This document shows positions 45,466-52,783 of a DNA stretch of 64,000 bases, piece by piece; position 1 is the stretch's first letter, and each line of letters opens with the position of its first letter. Below the pieces are notes generated by a model. That model saw nothing but the letters and a program-made list of their open reading frames with translations. It was not told the DNA's origin and ran no database searches. This DNA is from Pseudomonas sp. Root562 (lineage in GTDB: Bacteria; Pseudomonadota; Gammaproteobacteria; Pseudomonadales; Pseudomonadaceae). The position numbers were made by a program, and so were the translations under genes. The stretch covers positions 18,595 through 82,594 of the forward strand of contig NZ_LMGK01000025.1 in the NCBI RefSeq assembly GCF_001427125.1. Reading direction: 5' to 3'.

Positions 45466-46356
45466 TCACCATTGCAGGGTGATCGAGCTCTCGAATTCCC
45501 GGTCCTCTCCACTGACCGGATCGACAAACTTCAGCCCTTGCGCCAGTAGCTTCAAAGGATTGGCGTAGTCATCTTCCACGTCCTTGAGTACCTGGGGATA
45601 AAACGGATCGTTACAGATGCTGGCGCCCAAAGCTGTCATGTGGACCCGTAACTGGTGCTTCTTGCCCGTCACCGGATAGAGCCCATAACGCCACAGATCG
45701 CCATTTTTTTCCCTGACCTCCACCGCCGTCTCGGTGTTGCTGATGCCCGGACCTTCCTGCATGCGGAAAAACGGTTCGCCATCAATCAGTCGGCTTTTAT
45801 GGATCAGCGGAAAAGACAGATCAGGTAATGCCCGGGCAATGGCTTCGTAGCGTTTTTCGATCTGCCGTGTTGGAAACAGGGACTGATACGCCGAACGACT
45901 TTGCGGGTTGGCGGAAAACAGCACCAGGCCAGCGGTATGGCGGTCGATGCGATGCAGGGGCACCAGATGGGGATTATCGAGACGGCGGATCAGCCGTCTC
46001 AGCAATGTCTGCTCCACGTATTCCCCGGCCGGGGTCACGGGAAGAAAATGCGGTTTGTCCGCCACGACCAGATGCTCATCCGCGTACAGGATCGACTCCG
46101 TCACGGGGATGGTTTTTTCGTCTGGCACTTCGCGAAAATAGTGAATCCGTAAACCTTCCTTGTACGGCAGATCAACGGCGATCGGCACTCCGTGCCCATC
46201 GAGAACGCGGCCTCGCGCAACCCTGTCCAGCCACTGATCACGACTGATGGCGCTGAAATGCTCGCACAGGCATTCGATTACGGTCCGCCACGGGCCAGGT
46301 GGCAAATAGAGCGTGCTGGCCTGGCTGTGTGCGGCAGAAAAAGATGAAGTGGACAT
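45466..46356 (-). CDS. RluA-family pseudouridine synthase
   Basis: A 296-residue pseudouridine synthase of the RluA/RluC superfamily. The catalytic motif HRIDRHTAGLVLF contains the nucleophile Asp138; the RLIRRL helix lies before it and YPVTGKKHQLRVHM (the conserved K-x-H-Q-[IL]-R motif) follows. An S4-like N-terminal segment (SRDQWLDRVARGRVLDGHGVP) is present but weak. This subgroup is often annotated only as pseudouridylate synthase; the target RNA cannot be given. Confidence 0.92.
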   Translation of the reverse strand: MSTSSFSAAHSQASTLYLPPGPWRTVIECLCEHFSAISRDQWLDRVARGRVLDGHGVPIAVDLPYKEGLRIHYFREVPDEKTIPVTESILYADEHLVVADKPHFLPVTPAGEYVEQTLLRRLIRRLDNPHLVPLHRIDRHTAGLVLFSANPQSRSAYQSLFPTRQIEKRYEAIARALPDLSFPLIHKSRLIDGEPFFRMQEGPGISNTETAVEVREKNGDLWRYGLYPVTGKKHQLRVHMTALGASICNDPFYPQVLKDVEDDYANPLKLLAQGLKFVDPVSGEDREFESSITLQW

Positions 46357-46427
46357 ACGAACGTTCTAACCCTCAATGCAGAACGGCATTATCCAACAGC
46401 AACGGGGGCGAACCTAGCAGAGATTCT

Positions 46428-46745
46428 TCAGGCTGGAATCTGCCTGCGCGCCGCTGCCTCGGTGTACTCCTTCAGCCAGCGCAGTACATCGACCGCCTCC
46501 CAACGCCCCGGATCGTAGAGCGCATACAACAAGCCCTGATAGCCCACCACATCCAGTTGCCGGTGATAGCCAGCACGCTGGAACAAGGCTTCGATTTCTG
46601 CAAAACAGGTATTGAAGTGGACCTTGTTGAACGGAGTTTTTCCCTCCGTTACCAGACCGTCCAGACGCAACTCGAGGACCGCCTCACGTACCACGTCCAC
46701 CGACATCAGGTTGACGCTGCTTTTCAATTGCTCGACATTGACCAC
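46428..46745 (-). CDS. Conserved hypothetical protein, probable SOS-regulated gene
   Basis: A 105-residue soluble protein, no family recognised. It starts MVNVEQLKSSVNLMSVDVVREAVLELRLDGLV, which could form a small winged-helix or helical domain, and ends with a helix LRWLKEYTEAAARRQIPA. A single Cys (FNTCFAEIE) is seen. The start is GTG 46745 preceded by AGGGAAG. A perfect LexA-type box (46820-46835) lies 75 bases upstream and no other gene is placed to use it, so control by LexA is likely. I recall a LexA-controlled small hypothetical gene next to dinB in P. aeruginosa; whether this is its counterpart is not shown here. Confidence 0.8.
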   Translation of the reverse strand: MVNVEQLKSSVNLMSVDVVREAVLELRLDGLVTEGKTPFNKVHFNTCFAEIEALFQRAGYHRQLDVVGYQGLLYALYDPGRWEAVDVLRWLKEYTEAAARRQIPA

Positions 46746-46819
46746 GATTCTTCCCTCTCACGCCCGCACCCGCACGCTTCAGCCGATAACCGGCGGCGGC
46801 AAGGCTGCATTGCGAATAA

Positions 46820-46835
46820 CTGTATGCGCATACAG
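46820..46835. promoter_or_regulatory. LexA (SOS) box
   Basis: CTGTATGCGCATACAG, a perfect 16-base palindrome (18 with the outer A/T) matching the CTG-N10-CAG LexA consensus. It is 75 bases before the GTG start of the hypothetical gene at 46428-46745. Confidence 0.85.
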
Positions 46836-46912
46836 TATCCGAATACCATCCTTCAAGCCAAGAGGATCAATCGCAAAGTTCGACAGGCGGGAACGTCGTG
46901 CAGGGAAAATTT

Positions 46913-47149
46913 CTACCGCAAAAATGCCACCACATCATCGGCACTGAAGGGCCAACCCAGTTCAGCCCCTGTATCGACCCGGCGCAACACCGGAATGCGC
47001 AGGCTGTAAGCCGCAAACCAGGTTTCGTCGTCGGCAATATCCACCAGTTCCACCAGCAGACCACGCTCGACGAATTCCATCAGCATGGCTTCGGCCACTT
47101 CACAGAGATGGCACCCCAGGGTGCCGAACAACTGACATTCAGGAAGCAT
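46913..47149 (-). CDS. Glutaredoxin-like protein (DUF836 type)
   Basis: A 78-residue thioredoxin-fold protein with the CxxC motif in GCHLCEVAEAML (Cys14, Cys17) and a cis-proline in LRIPVLRRV. The family occurs widely as stand-alone glutaredoxin-like proteins; partner and substrate are unknown. It lies upstream of the LexA box but reads toward it and ends 77 bases short of it, so the box does not control this gene. Confidence 0.88.
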   Translation of the reverse strand: MLPECQLFGTLGCHLCEVAEAMLMEFVERGLLVELVDIADDETWFAAYSLRIPVLRRVDTGAELGWPFSADDVVAFLR

Positions 47150-47290
47150 GAGGGCTCAACCGAAGAAATTAAGTGACCATTCTAGGCCTGCCCTGAAAAA
47201 CCGTCGAGCCATTGTAATATCTGGCCTGTAGCCAGGGACCGCTACCGCCTCCGGCTCGATTTCCAGCCCTGGCCGAAGGCGGTGGAAGGG

Positions 47291-48499
47291 TCAATCCTGA
47301 CTGACAGCACCGATCTTGTGCACCGACAAATCCGCGCCGTAGTACTCCTCTTCCTGACTCAGTCGCAAACCGTGGAACGCCTTGATCGTGCCGTACACGG
47401 CAAAGCCGCCGGCCAACGCCACCATCACACCTGACGCGGTACCGATCAACTGGCTGATCAGGCTAACGCCCCCCAGCCCACCCAATTCGCTCTGGCCGAA
47501 GATGCCGCAGGCGATCCCGCCCCACACACCGCACAAGCCATGCAACGGCCAGACCCCCAATACATCGTCGATATGCCATTTGCTTTGCGCGGCGGTAAAA
47601 CACCAGACAAACAGTGCCCCGGCGACGGCGCCGGTCACGAGTGCTCCCACCGGATGCATGAGGTCGGAACCGGCGCAGATCGCCACCAGCCCAGCCAATG
47701 GGCCGTTGTGCAGAAAGCCGGGATCGTTGCGGCCGACAATCAGGGCCGCCATTGTGCCCCCGACCATGGCCATCAGGGAGTTGATCGCCACCAGCCCGCT
47801 GACCCCCTGCAAGGTTTGCGCACTCATCACGTTGAAACCGAACCAGCCGACAATGAGAATCCACGAACCCAATGCCAGGAACGGAATACTCGACGGTGCG
47901 AACGCCACCAACCGCCCTTCGCGATAGCGCCCATTGCGTGGCCCCAGCAACAACACCGCGGCCAGTGCCAGCCAGCCGCCCATGGCATGGACGACAACAG
48001 AACCGGCAAAGTCGTGGAAACCGGCGCCGAAATGCGCCAGCAGCCAGGCTTGCAAACCAAAATTGCCATTCCAGACGATGCCTTCAAAGAAGGGATAAAT
48101 GAACGCCACGATGAGTGCCGTCGCACACAGTTGCGGCACGAATCTCGCCCGTTCGGCGATACCTCCGGAAATGATTGCCGGGATCGCCGCGGCGAAAGTC
48201 AGCAAAAAGAAAAACTTCACCAGAGCGTATCCATGATCGGCATTGATCACCGCCGCCGGTTGCATAAAGGTGACACCGTAGGAGATCCAATAGCCTATAA
48301 AGAAGTAAGCCAACGTTGAAATCGCAAAGTCACTGAGGATTTTCGACAATGCGTTGACCTGGTTTTTTTGTCGGACCGTTCCGACTTCGAGGAAGGCGAA
48401 CCCGGCGTGCATGGCCAGAACCATGACGGCGCCGATCAGAATGAACAACGTGTTGGAACTATGGACCAGGCTGTCCACAGCGCTTTGCATATTTTCCAT
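47291..48499 (-). CDS. Ammonium transporter (Amt family)
   Basis: A 402-residue integral membrane protein with the Amt/Rh signatures: NTLFILIGAVMVLAMHAGFAFLEVG, DFAGSVVVHAMGGWLALAAVLLLGPR (the DFAGSxVVH motif with pore His), and HPVGALVTGAVAGALFVW with HGxCG (PLHGLCGVWGGI). About 11 helices are seen, as expected. ATG 48499 begins the first helix region; the longer in-frame reading has no support. The usual glnK partner gene is not adjacent, so it may be a second Amt copy. Confidence 0.93.
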   Translation of the reverse strand: MENMQSAVDSLVHSSNTLFILIGAVMVLAMHAGFAFLEVGTVRQKNQVNALSKILSDFAISTLAYFFIGYWISYGVTFMQPAAVINADHGYALVKFFFLLTFAAAIPAIISGGIAERARFVPQLCATALIVAFIYPFFEGIVWNGNFGLQAWLLAHFGAGFHDFAGSVVVHAMGGWLALAAVLLLGPRNGRYREGRLVAFAPSSIPFLALGSWILIVGWFGFNVMSAQTLQGVSGLVAINSLMAMVGGTMAALIVGRNDPGFLHNGPLAGLVAICAGSDLMHPVGALVTGAVAGALFVWCFTAAQSKWHIDDVLGVWPLHGLCGVWGGIACGIFGQSELGGLGGVSLISQLIGTASGVMVALAGGFAVYGTIKAFHGLRLSQEEEYYGADLSVHKIGAVSQD

Positions 48500-48826
48500 G
48501 GATTTGGCAGACCTTAAGGCTGAAAAAAGCACCAAAGCAGTTCGCGCGGGCAATCCATGCACCAAGTTGTGACCTATCAAAACGACTAGCTCACTCCCGA
48601 TGAACCGCTTTGAGGCACAGGGTTCGTCAAGTCCGATCGGGGCCGGACAAATCGCGCGGGTTTCGATTGTTTGAGTTATGGTTTCAGGCAAACCTTGCCC
48701 AGCAACAGCGCATCCGGACAGGCCGGCGCACCACGACACAGCAAAAGTTGTACCAGTCATTTGTACTGAACCTTCGCGCAAGGCTCATACTCGAACGTTT
48801 CAGAAAGCCACTTATGGAGATCACCA

Positions 48827-49141
48827 ATGGCCAGCATCAAGGCAAAGACTGCTCAAGAAATCCTGATGAGCGATTTTCAGACACTGGTCAGCGACACCGA
48901 ACGGTTGCTCGAGCACACCGCGTCTCTGGCCGGTGATCAGGCGGATGAGCTGCGAGACCAGATCCACGACAGTCTTCTGCGGGCACGGGAAACCTTGAAA
49001 CTGACTGAAGACTCCCTGCGCGAGCGCGGCAAAGCTGCCGTCACCGCCACTGAAGATTATGTCCAGGCCAACCCTTGGCAATCGGTCGGGATTGCCGCCG
49101 GCGTGGGTTTCCTGATTGGCCTTCTGGCGACACGGCGCTGA
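48827..49141 (+). CDS. DUF883 (ElaB/YqjD-type) membrane-anchored protein
   Basis: A 104-residue protein with a long amphipathic helical region (about 10-75) and one C-terminal membrane helix ending ANPWQSVGIAAGVGFLIGLLATRR, the clear signature of the ElaB/YqjD/YgaM family. In E. coli such proteins bind ribosomes at the inner membrane in stationary phase. It is the first of three genes with spacing of 2 bases and a 4-base overlap, the same order as yqjD-yqjE-yqjK. Confidence 0.93.
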   Translation: MASIKAKTAQEILMSDFQTLVSDTERLLEHTASLAGDQADELRDQIHDSLLRARETLKLTEDSLRERGKAAVTATEDYVQANPWQSVGIAAGVGFLIGLLATRR

Positions 49142-49143
49142 TT

Positions 49144-49533
49144 ATGGCGATCGGTGACCCCGTCTCGCCCGAGACCAGCCCAAGTTCCTCATCGCGGCGC
49201 CTGGGTGCTGCATTCCTTGGCTTGCTGCACAGTCACGTCGAACTGTTTGGCATCGAGTTGCAAGAGCAGAAGGCCCGCACCGTAAGCTTGCTGCTGTTTG
49301 CAGGCCTCGCGTTGGTATTTGCCTTGCTGTTGCTCGTGGGGCTATCAACGCTGGTGCTGATTCTGTTCTGGGACACCTATCGTCTGGCGGCGATTATCGG
49401 GCTCTGCGTGTTCTATACCCTGGCAGCGATCTTCTGCGGCATGCGCTTGAGAGCGGCCATCTTCGATGAATCCTCGCCCTTCCATGGCACCCTGGAAGAA
49501 CTGGCCAATGATCGGGAGCGTCTGCTGCCATGA
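49144..49533 (+). CDS. YqjE-type (phage holin family) membrane protein
   Basis: A 129-residue protein with a cytoplasmic N-terminus (LGLLHSHVELFGIELQEQKART) and two strong membrane helices (VSLLLFAGLALVFALLLLVGL and LAAIIGLCVFYTLAAIFCGM). This is the YqjE family. ATG 49144 is the start after the DUF883 stop; an in-frame ATG upstream lies within that gene. Its end overlaps the next start (ATGA). Role unknown. Confidence 0.88.
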   Translation: MAIGDPVSPETSPSSSSRRLGAAFLGLLHSHVELFGIELQEQKARTVSLLLFAGLALVFALLLLVGLSTLVLILFWDTYRLAAIIGLCVFYTLAAIFCGMRLRAAIFDESSPFHGTLEELANDRERLLP

Positions 49534-49874
49534 ACCTGCCTGAACTTCCAAGAAACAGTTCGCGTACGGAAATGCGCAAGGCGCTGATCCGCCTGCGCAT
49601 GGAAATGCATCGCCAGGAAATCCGCCATGAATCGGGCCAACTGCTGCAGCCCCTGCAGCGTGTTCGCGGCATGACGCAAAATTTGCAGGACGGTTTCGGT
49701 ATCAAGCACGCTCCACTGTGGGGTGTGGCCGCCGTCACCTTGCTTGGTTTTCTGACCGGCAAGGGCGCAAAACATGGCGGTGGCATCAGCAGCCTGACTC
49801 GGCTGGTTCGACTGGGCACCACCCTGGGACCTCTGGTCAAGCTGGTCATGCAAGGCTCCTCGCGCAAACAGTAG
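49530..49874 (+). CDS. YqjK-like small membrane-associated protein
   Basis: A 114-residue protein with a basic helical N-terminal region (RTEMRKALIRLRMEMHRQEIRHESGQLL) and a hydrophobic segment WGVAAVTLLGFLTG near residue 67. It takes the yqjK place in the trio, but similarity cannot be asserted beyond size and layout. Coupled to the YqjE gene by a 4-base overlap. Confidence 0.8.
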   Translation: MNLPELPRNSSRTEMRKALIRLRMEMHRQEIRHESGQLLQPLQRVRGMTQNLQDGFGIKHAPLWGVAAVTLLGFLTGKGAKHGGGISSLTRLVRLGTTLGPLVKLVMQGSSRKQ

Positions 49875-49905
49875 CGGCCACGCTGTTGTTTGTACGCAGC
49901 AAAAA

Positions 49906-49947
49906 CACGCGGGATGAACCTCTTCATCGAGGGGGTCATCCCGCGTG
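49906..49947. terminator. Strong hairpin after the YqjD-E-K-like trio
   Basis: CACGCGGGATGA and TCATCCCGCGTG form a perfect 12-base stem. No T run follows; it may act as a processing or stability structure more than a classical terminator. Confidence 0.65.
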
Positions 49948-50014
49948 CCACTTGCAGGTCGCAGTGTGAACCGGGAAGCTAGGCTCATCAGTCACCTGAC
50001 GGAGAGAACCAGCC

Positions 50015-51343
50015 TTGGATTGGCATACCCTGCTTACCCGCGAACGCCTTGGGAAGCCGCTGCATAGCCCGCAAGAGCTCGGCCGCAGCCCTTTTCACAA
50101 AGACCATGACCGGATCATTTTCTCAGGTGCGTTCCGCCGCCTCGGACGCAAGACCCAGGTTCATCCGGTGTCCAGCAACGACCACATTCACACCCGCCTG
50201 ACGCACTCGCTGGAAGTCAGTTGCGTCGGCCGATCGCTGGGGATGCGCGTCGGCGAAACCATTCGCAACGCCCTGCCAGACTGGTGCGACCCCAGCGACC
50301 TGGGAATGGTCGTTCAATCGGCCTGCCTGGCCCATGACATCGGCAACCCACCGTTTGGCCACTCTGGCGAAGATGCGATTCGCCACTGGTTCCAACAAGC
50401 CGCTGGCCGGGGCTGGCTGGACGCGATGAGCGAAGCCGAGCGCAATGACTTCCTCAATTTCGAAGGCAACGCCCAAGGCTTTCGGGTACTGACTCAACTG
50501 GAGTACCACCAGTTCGATGGCGGCACGCGATTGACCTACGCCACGCTCGGCACTTACCTGAAATACCCATGGACGGCCAAGCACGCCGATTCGCTGGGTT
50601 ACAAAAAGCACAAATTCGGCTGCTATCAAAGCGAGCTGCCGCTCCTGGAGCAGATTGCCCAGAAGCTTGGCCTGCCACAACTTGAAGACCAGCGCTGGGC
50701 GCGCCACCCGCTGGTGTACCTGATGGAAGCCGCCGATGACATCTGCTACGCGCTGATCGATCTGGAAGACGGCCTGGAAATGGAGTTGCTGGAATACGCC
50801 GAAGTCGAGTCCCTGTTATTGGACCTGGTGGGTGACGATTTGCCGGAAACCTATCGCCAGCTCGGCCCCAGGGATTCACGTCGGCGCAAACTGGCGATTT
50901 TGCGTGGCAAGGCCATCGAGCACCTGACCAATGCCGCTGCCCGCGCCTTCGTCGAGCAGCAGCACACCTTGCTGGCCGGAACGCTCCCCGGGGATCTGGT
51001 GGAGCACATGCACGGCCCTGCCAAGCGTTGCGTCCTGAATGCAAAAGACATGGCGCGCAAAAAAATCTTCCAGGACAAACGCAAGACCTTGCACGAGATC
51101 GGTGCCTACACCACGTTGGAAATTTTGCTCAACGCCTTTTGCGGTGCGGCACTGGAGCAGCATGACGGTCGCACGCCATCCTTCAAGAGTCGGCGGATTC
51201 TCGACCTGCTGGGCAACAACGCGCCCGACCCGCATGGCCCTTTACACACCTCGTTTCTACGAATGATCGACTTCATCGCCGGCATGACCGACAGCTACGC
51301 CAGCGATATGGCGCTGGAGATGACCGGACGCTCCAGTCACTGA
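50015..51343 (+). CDS. dgt: Deoxyguanosinetriphosphate triphosphohydrolase-like protein
   Basis: A 442-residue HD-domain dNTP triphosphohydrolase. Seen: FSGAFRRLGRKTQVHP, HTRLTHSLEVSCVGRSLG (first His), and ACLAHDIGNPPFGHSGEDAI (the HD metal pair). The enzyme splits dGTP or other dNTPs to nucleoside and triphosphate, affecting dNTP balance. The start is TTG 50015 with GGAGAG at 50001-50006; no better ATG is found before the conserved text. A 13-base hairpin follows the stop. Confidence 0.92.
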   Translation: MDWHTLLTRERLGKPLHSPQELGRSPFHKDHDRIIFSGAFRRLGRKTQVHPVSSNDHIHTRLTHSLEVSCVGRSLGMRVGETIRNALPDWCDPSDLGMVVQSACLAHDIGNPPFGHSGEDAIRHWFQQAAGRGWLDAMSEAERNDFLNFEGNAQGFRVLTQLEYHQFDGGTRLTYATLGTYLKYPWTAKHADSLGYKKHKFGCYQSELPLLEQIAQKLGLPQLEDQRWARHPLVYLMEAADDICYALIDLEDGLEMELLEYAEVESLLLDLVGDDLPETYRQLGPRDSRRRKLAILRGKAIEHLTNAAARAFVEQQHTLLAGTLPGDLVEHMHGPAKRCVLNAKDMARKKIFQDKRKTLHEIGAYTTLEILLNAFCGAALEQHDGRTPSFKSRRILDLLGNNAPDPHGPLHTSFLRMIDFIAGMTDSYASDMALEMTGRSSH

Positions 51344-51348
51344 GCCAG

Positions 51349-51379
51349 ATCGGCCATTACGTCATTCGTAATGGCCGAT
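51349..51379. terminator. Perfect 13-base hairpin after dgt
   Basis: ATCGGCCATTACG, a five-base loop, CGTAATGGCCGAT. There is no T tract, so it may end or stabilise the dgt transcript. Confidence 0.65.
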
Positions 51380-51515
51380 TAACCGCGGATAACTCAAGAG
51401 CATTCAACGTTCGCGGAATATCCCTACAGCCAATGTCGAGTGAACTGATCGATTGTTCAGAGTTGTCAGGAAACAATCACGACTATTTTTGTACAACATC
51501 ATAAGCGTGGTAAAG

Positions 51516-51902
51516 ATGATAAAGGACAATCTGCGCATCTTGCTGGTGGAAGACCATCCGTTTCAGCTCAGGGCAACACAATATTTATTAGAAAGTTTTG
51601 GTTTTACCCGACTGATTACAACCGATTGTGCCCAAGGTGCGTTTCAGGAAATGAACCGCGCCGAGCAGCCGTTCGATATTTTATTGTGTGACCAATGTCT
51701 GCCGGACATGCCTGGAATCGAGCTGGTCAAACTGGCCAGCGAGCTTGGAATGATCAGGCAAGCAATCCTGCTGAGCAGCCTGACGTCCGCAGAACTGGAT
51801 GGCATAGAAAACTCGGCAAATATTCACGACCTTCCTTTACTTGGTTACTTGATAAAACCATTGAAACAATCTGAATTTATACAACTATTGACCTTGACAT
51901 AA
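51516..51902 (+). CDS. Stand-alone receiver protein, RocR-receiver-like without EAL
   Basis: A 128-residue response-regulator receiver with LLVEDHPFQ (acidic site), the phospho-acceptor in ILLCDQCLPDMPG, the ILLSSLTSAELDG segment (conserved Ser) and IKPL (Lys). All key residues are kept. The text ILLSSLTSAEL...GYLIKPL resembles receivers of EAL-type regulators such as RocR, but the protein ends right after the receiver. ATG 51516 is used because the fold begins there; ribosome site weak. It heads a cluster with a LuxR regulator, an unorthodox kinase and an HD-GYP protein. It may act as a phosphate sink or competitor in that relay. The RocR link is by eye. Confidence 0.82.
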   Translation: MIKDNLRILLVEDHPFQLRATQYLLESFGFTRLITTDCAQGAFQEMNRAEQPFDILLCDQCLPDMPGIELVKLASELGMIRQAILLSSLTSAELDGIENSANIHDLPLLGYLIKPLKQSEFIQLLTLT

Positions 51903-52148
51903 CCATTGAAAGCCAATTTAAAACAGTCAAAAAAAGCAGTAAAAGCCCCGAAGTAAACTCCCTGCCAAACACAAACATACAAAGTAACTTTTATTCAACC
52001 TCATCAAAAACCTAGTTACCACGTAAGGCTATTCTTTATCACTTGTAGGAACTTTCCTATATTGCAGGTACAGCCGCAGCTGTTTGTACGTCACCTCGAC
52101 TATCTGAGCTAAGGTGCGCGCTTTATTGAGCTCGCATGGGATTTGATT
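51903..52148. other. AT-rich gap in the signalling cluster
   Basis: 246 bases, richer in A/T than all neighbours, with no gene-like frame and no EAL remnant. It should hold the promoter of the LuxR-type regulator. Confidence 0.5.
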
Positions 52149-52775
52149 ATGAACTCCGTTTTTATCGTCGACGATCACCCTGTCATCCGACTTGCCGTTC
52201 GCATGCTGCTGGAACACGAAGGTTTTAAAGTCGTTGGCGAAACCGATAACGGGGTCGACGCCATGCAAATGGTTCGCGAGTGCATGCCTGATCTGGTCAT
52301 TCTCGATATCAGCATTCCCAAACTTGACGGGCTGGAAGTACTTGCCCGCTTCAACGCCATGAGCACTCCGCTGAAAACACTGGTTTTAACTGCACAATGC
52401 CCGACCCTTTTCGGTATTCGTTGCATGCAATCCGGGGCCTCGGGCTATGTATGCAAACAGGAAGAACTCAGTGAATTGGTCAGCGCGATAAAAGCGGTAT
52501 TGTCGGGTTACAACTATTTCCCGAGCGAGGCGCTGAACCCTGTACGAAGTGATGATATTCGCTGGGCCGAACTGGAACTATTCAAGTCAGTCAACGACCG
52601 TGAGCTGATGGTATTGCAACTTTTTGCACAAGGCCGCACCAACAAGGAAATCGCCAAAGGCATGTTCCTGAGCAACAAGACTGTCAGCACTTACAAGAAA
52701 CGTCTTATGCAAAAGCTCAAAGCCAAATCCCTGGTCGAACTCATCGAAATGGCGAAGCGCAACGCTTTGGTGTGA
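52149..52775 (+). CDS. LuxR-family response regulator (RocA1/BvgA type)
   Basis: A 208-residue regulator. Receiver (about 1-120): IVDDHPVIR, phospho-acceptor in LVILDISIPKLDG, conserved Thr in LVLTAQC, Lys in VCKQEE. LuxR output (about 140-205): VNDRELMVLQLFAQGRTNKEIAKGMFLSNKTVSTYKKRLMQKL. This matches BvgA/EvgA/RocA1-type partners of unorthodox kinases. ATG 52149 begins the fold; a TTG six bases upstream is less likely. The end overlaps or abuts the kinase gene, which fits with one operon. Its most probable phosphodonor is the kinase downstream. Confidence 0.93.
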   Translation: MNSVFIVDDHPVIRLAVRMLLEHEGFKVVGETDNGVDAMQMVRECMPDLVILDISIPKLDGLEVLARFNAMSTPLKTLVLTAQCPTLFGIRCMQSGASGYVCKQEELSELVSAIKAVLSGYNYFPSEALNPVRSDDIRWAELELFKSVNDRELMVLQLFAQGRTNKEIAKGMFLSNKTVSTYKKRLMQKLKAKSLVELIEMAKRNALV

Positions 52776-52783
52776 GAAAAACC

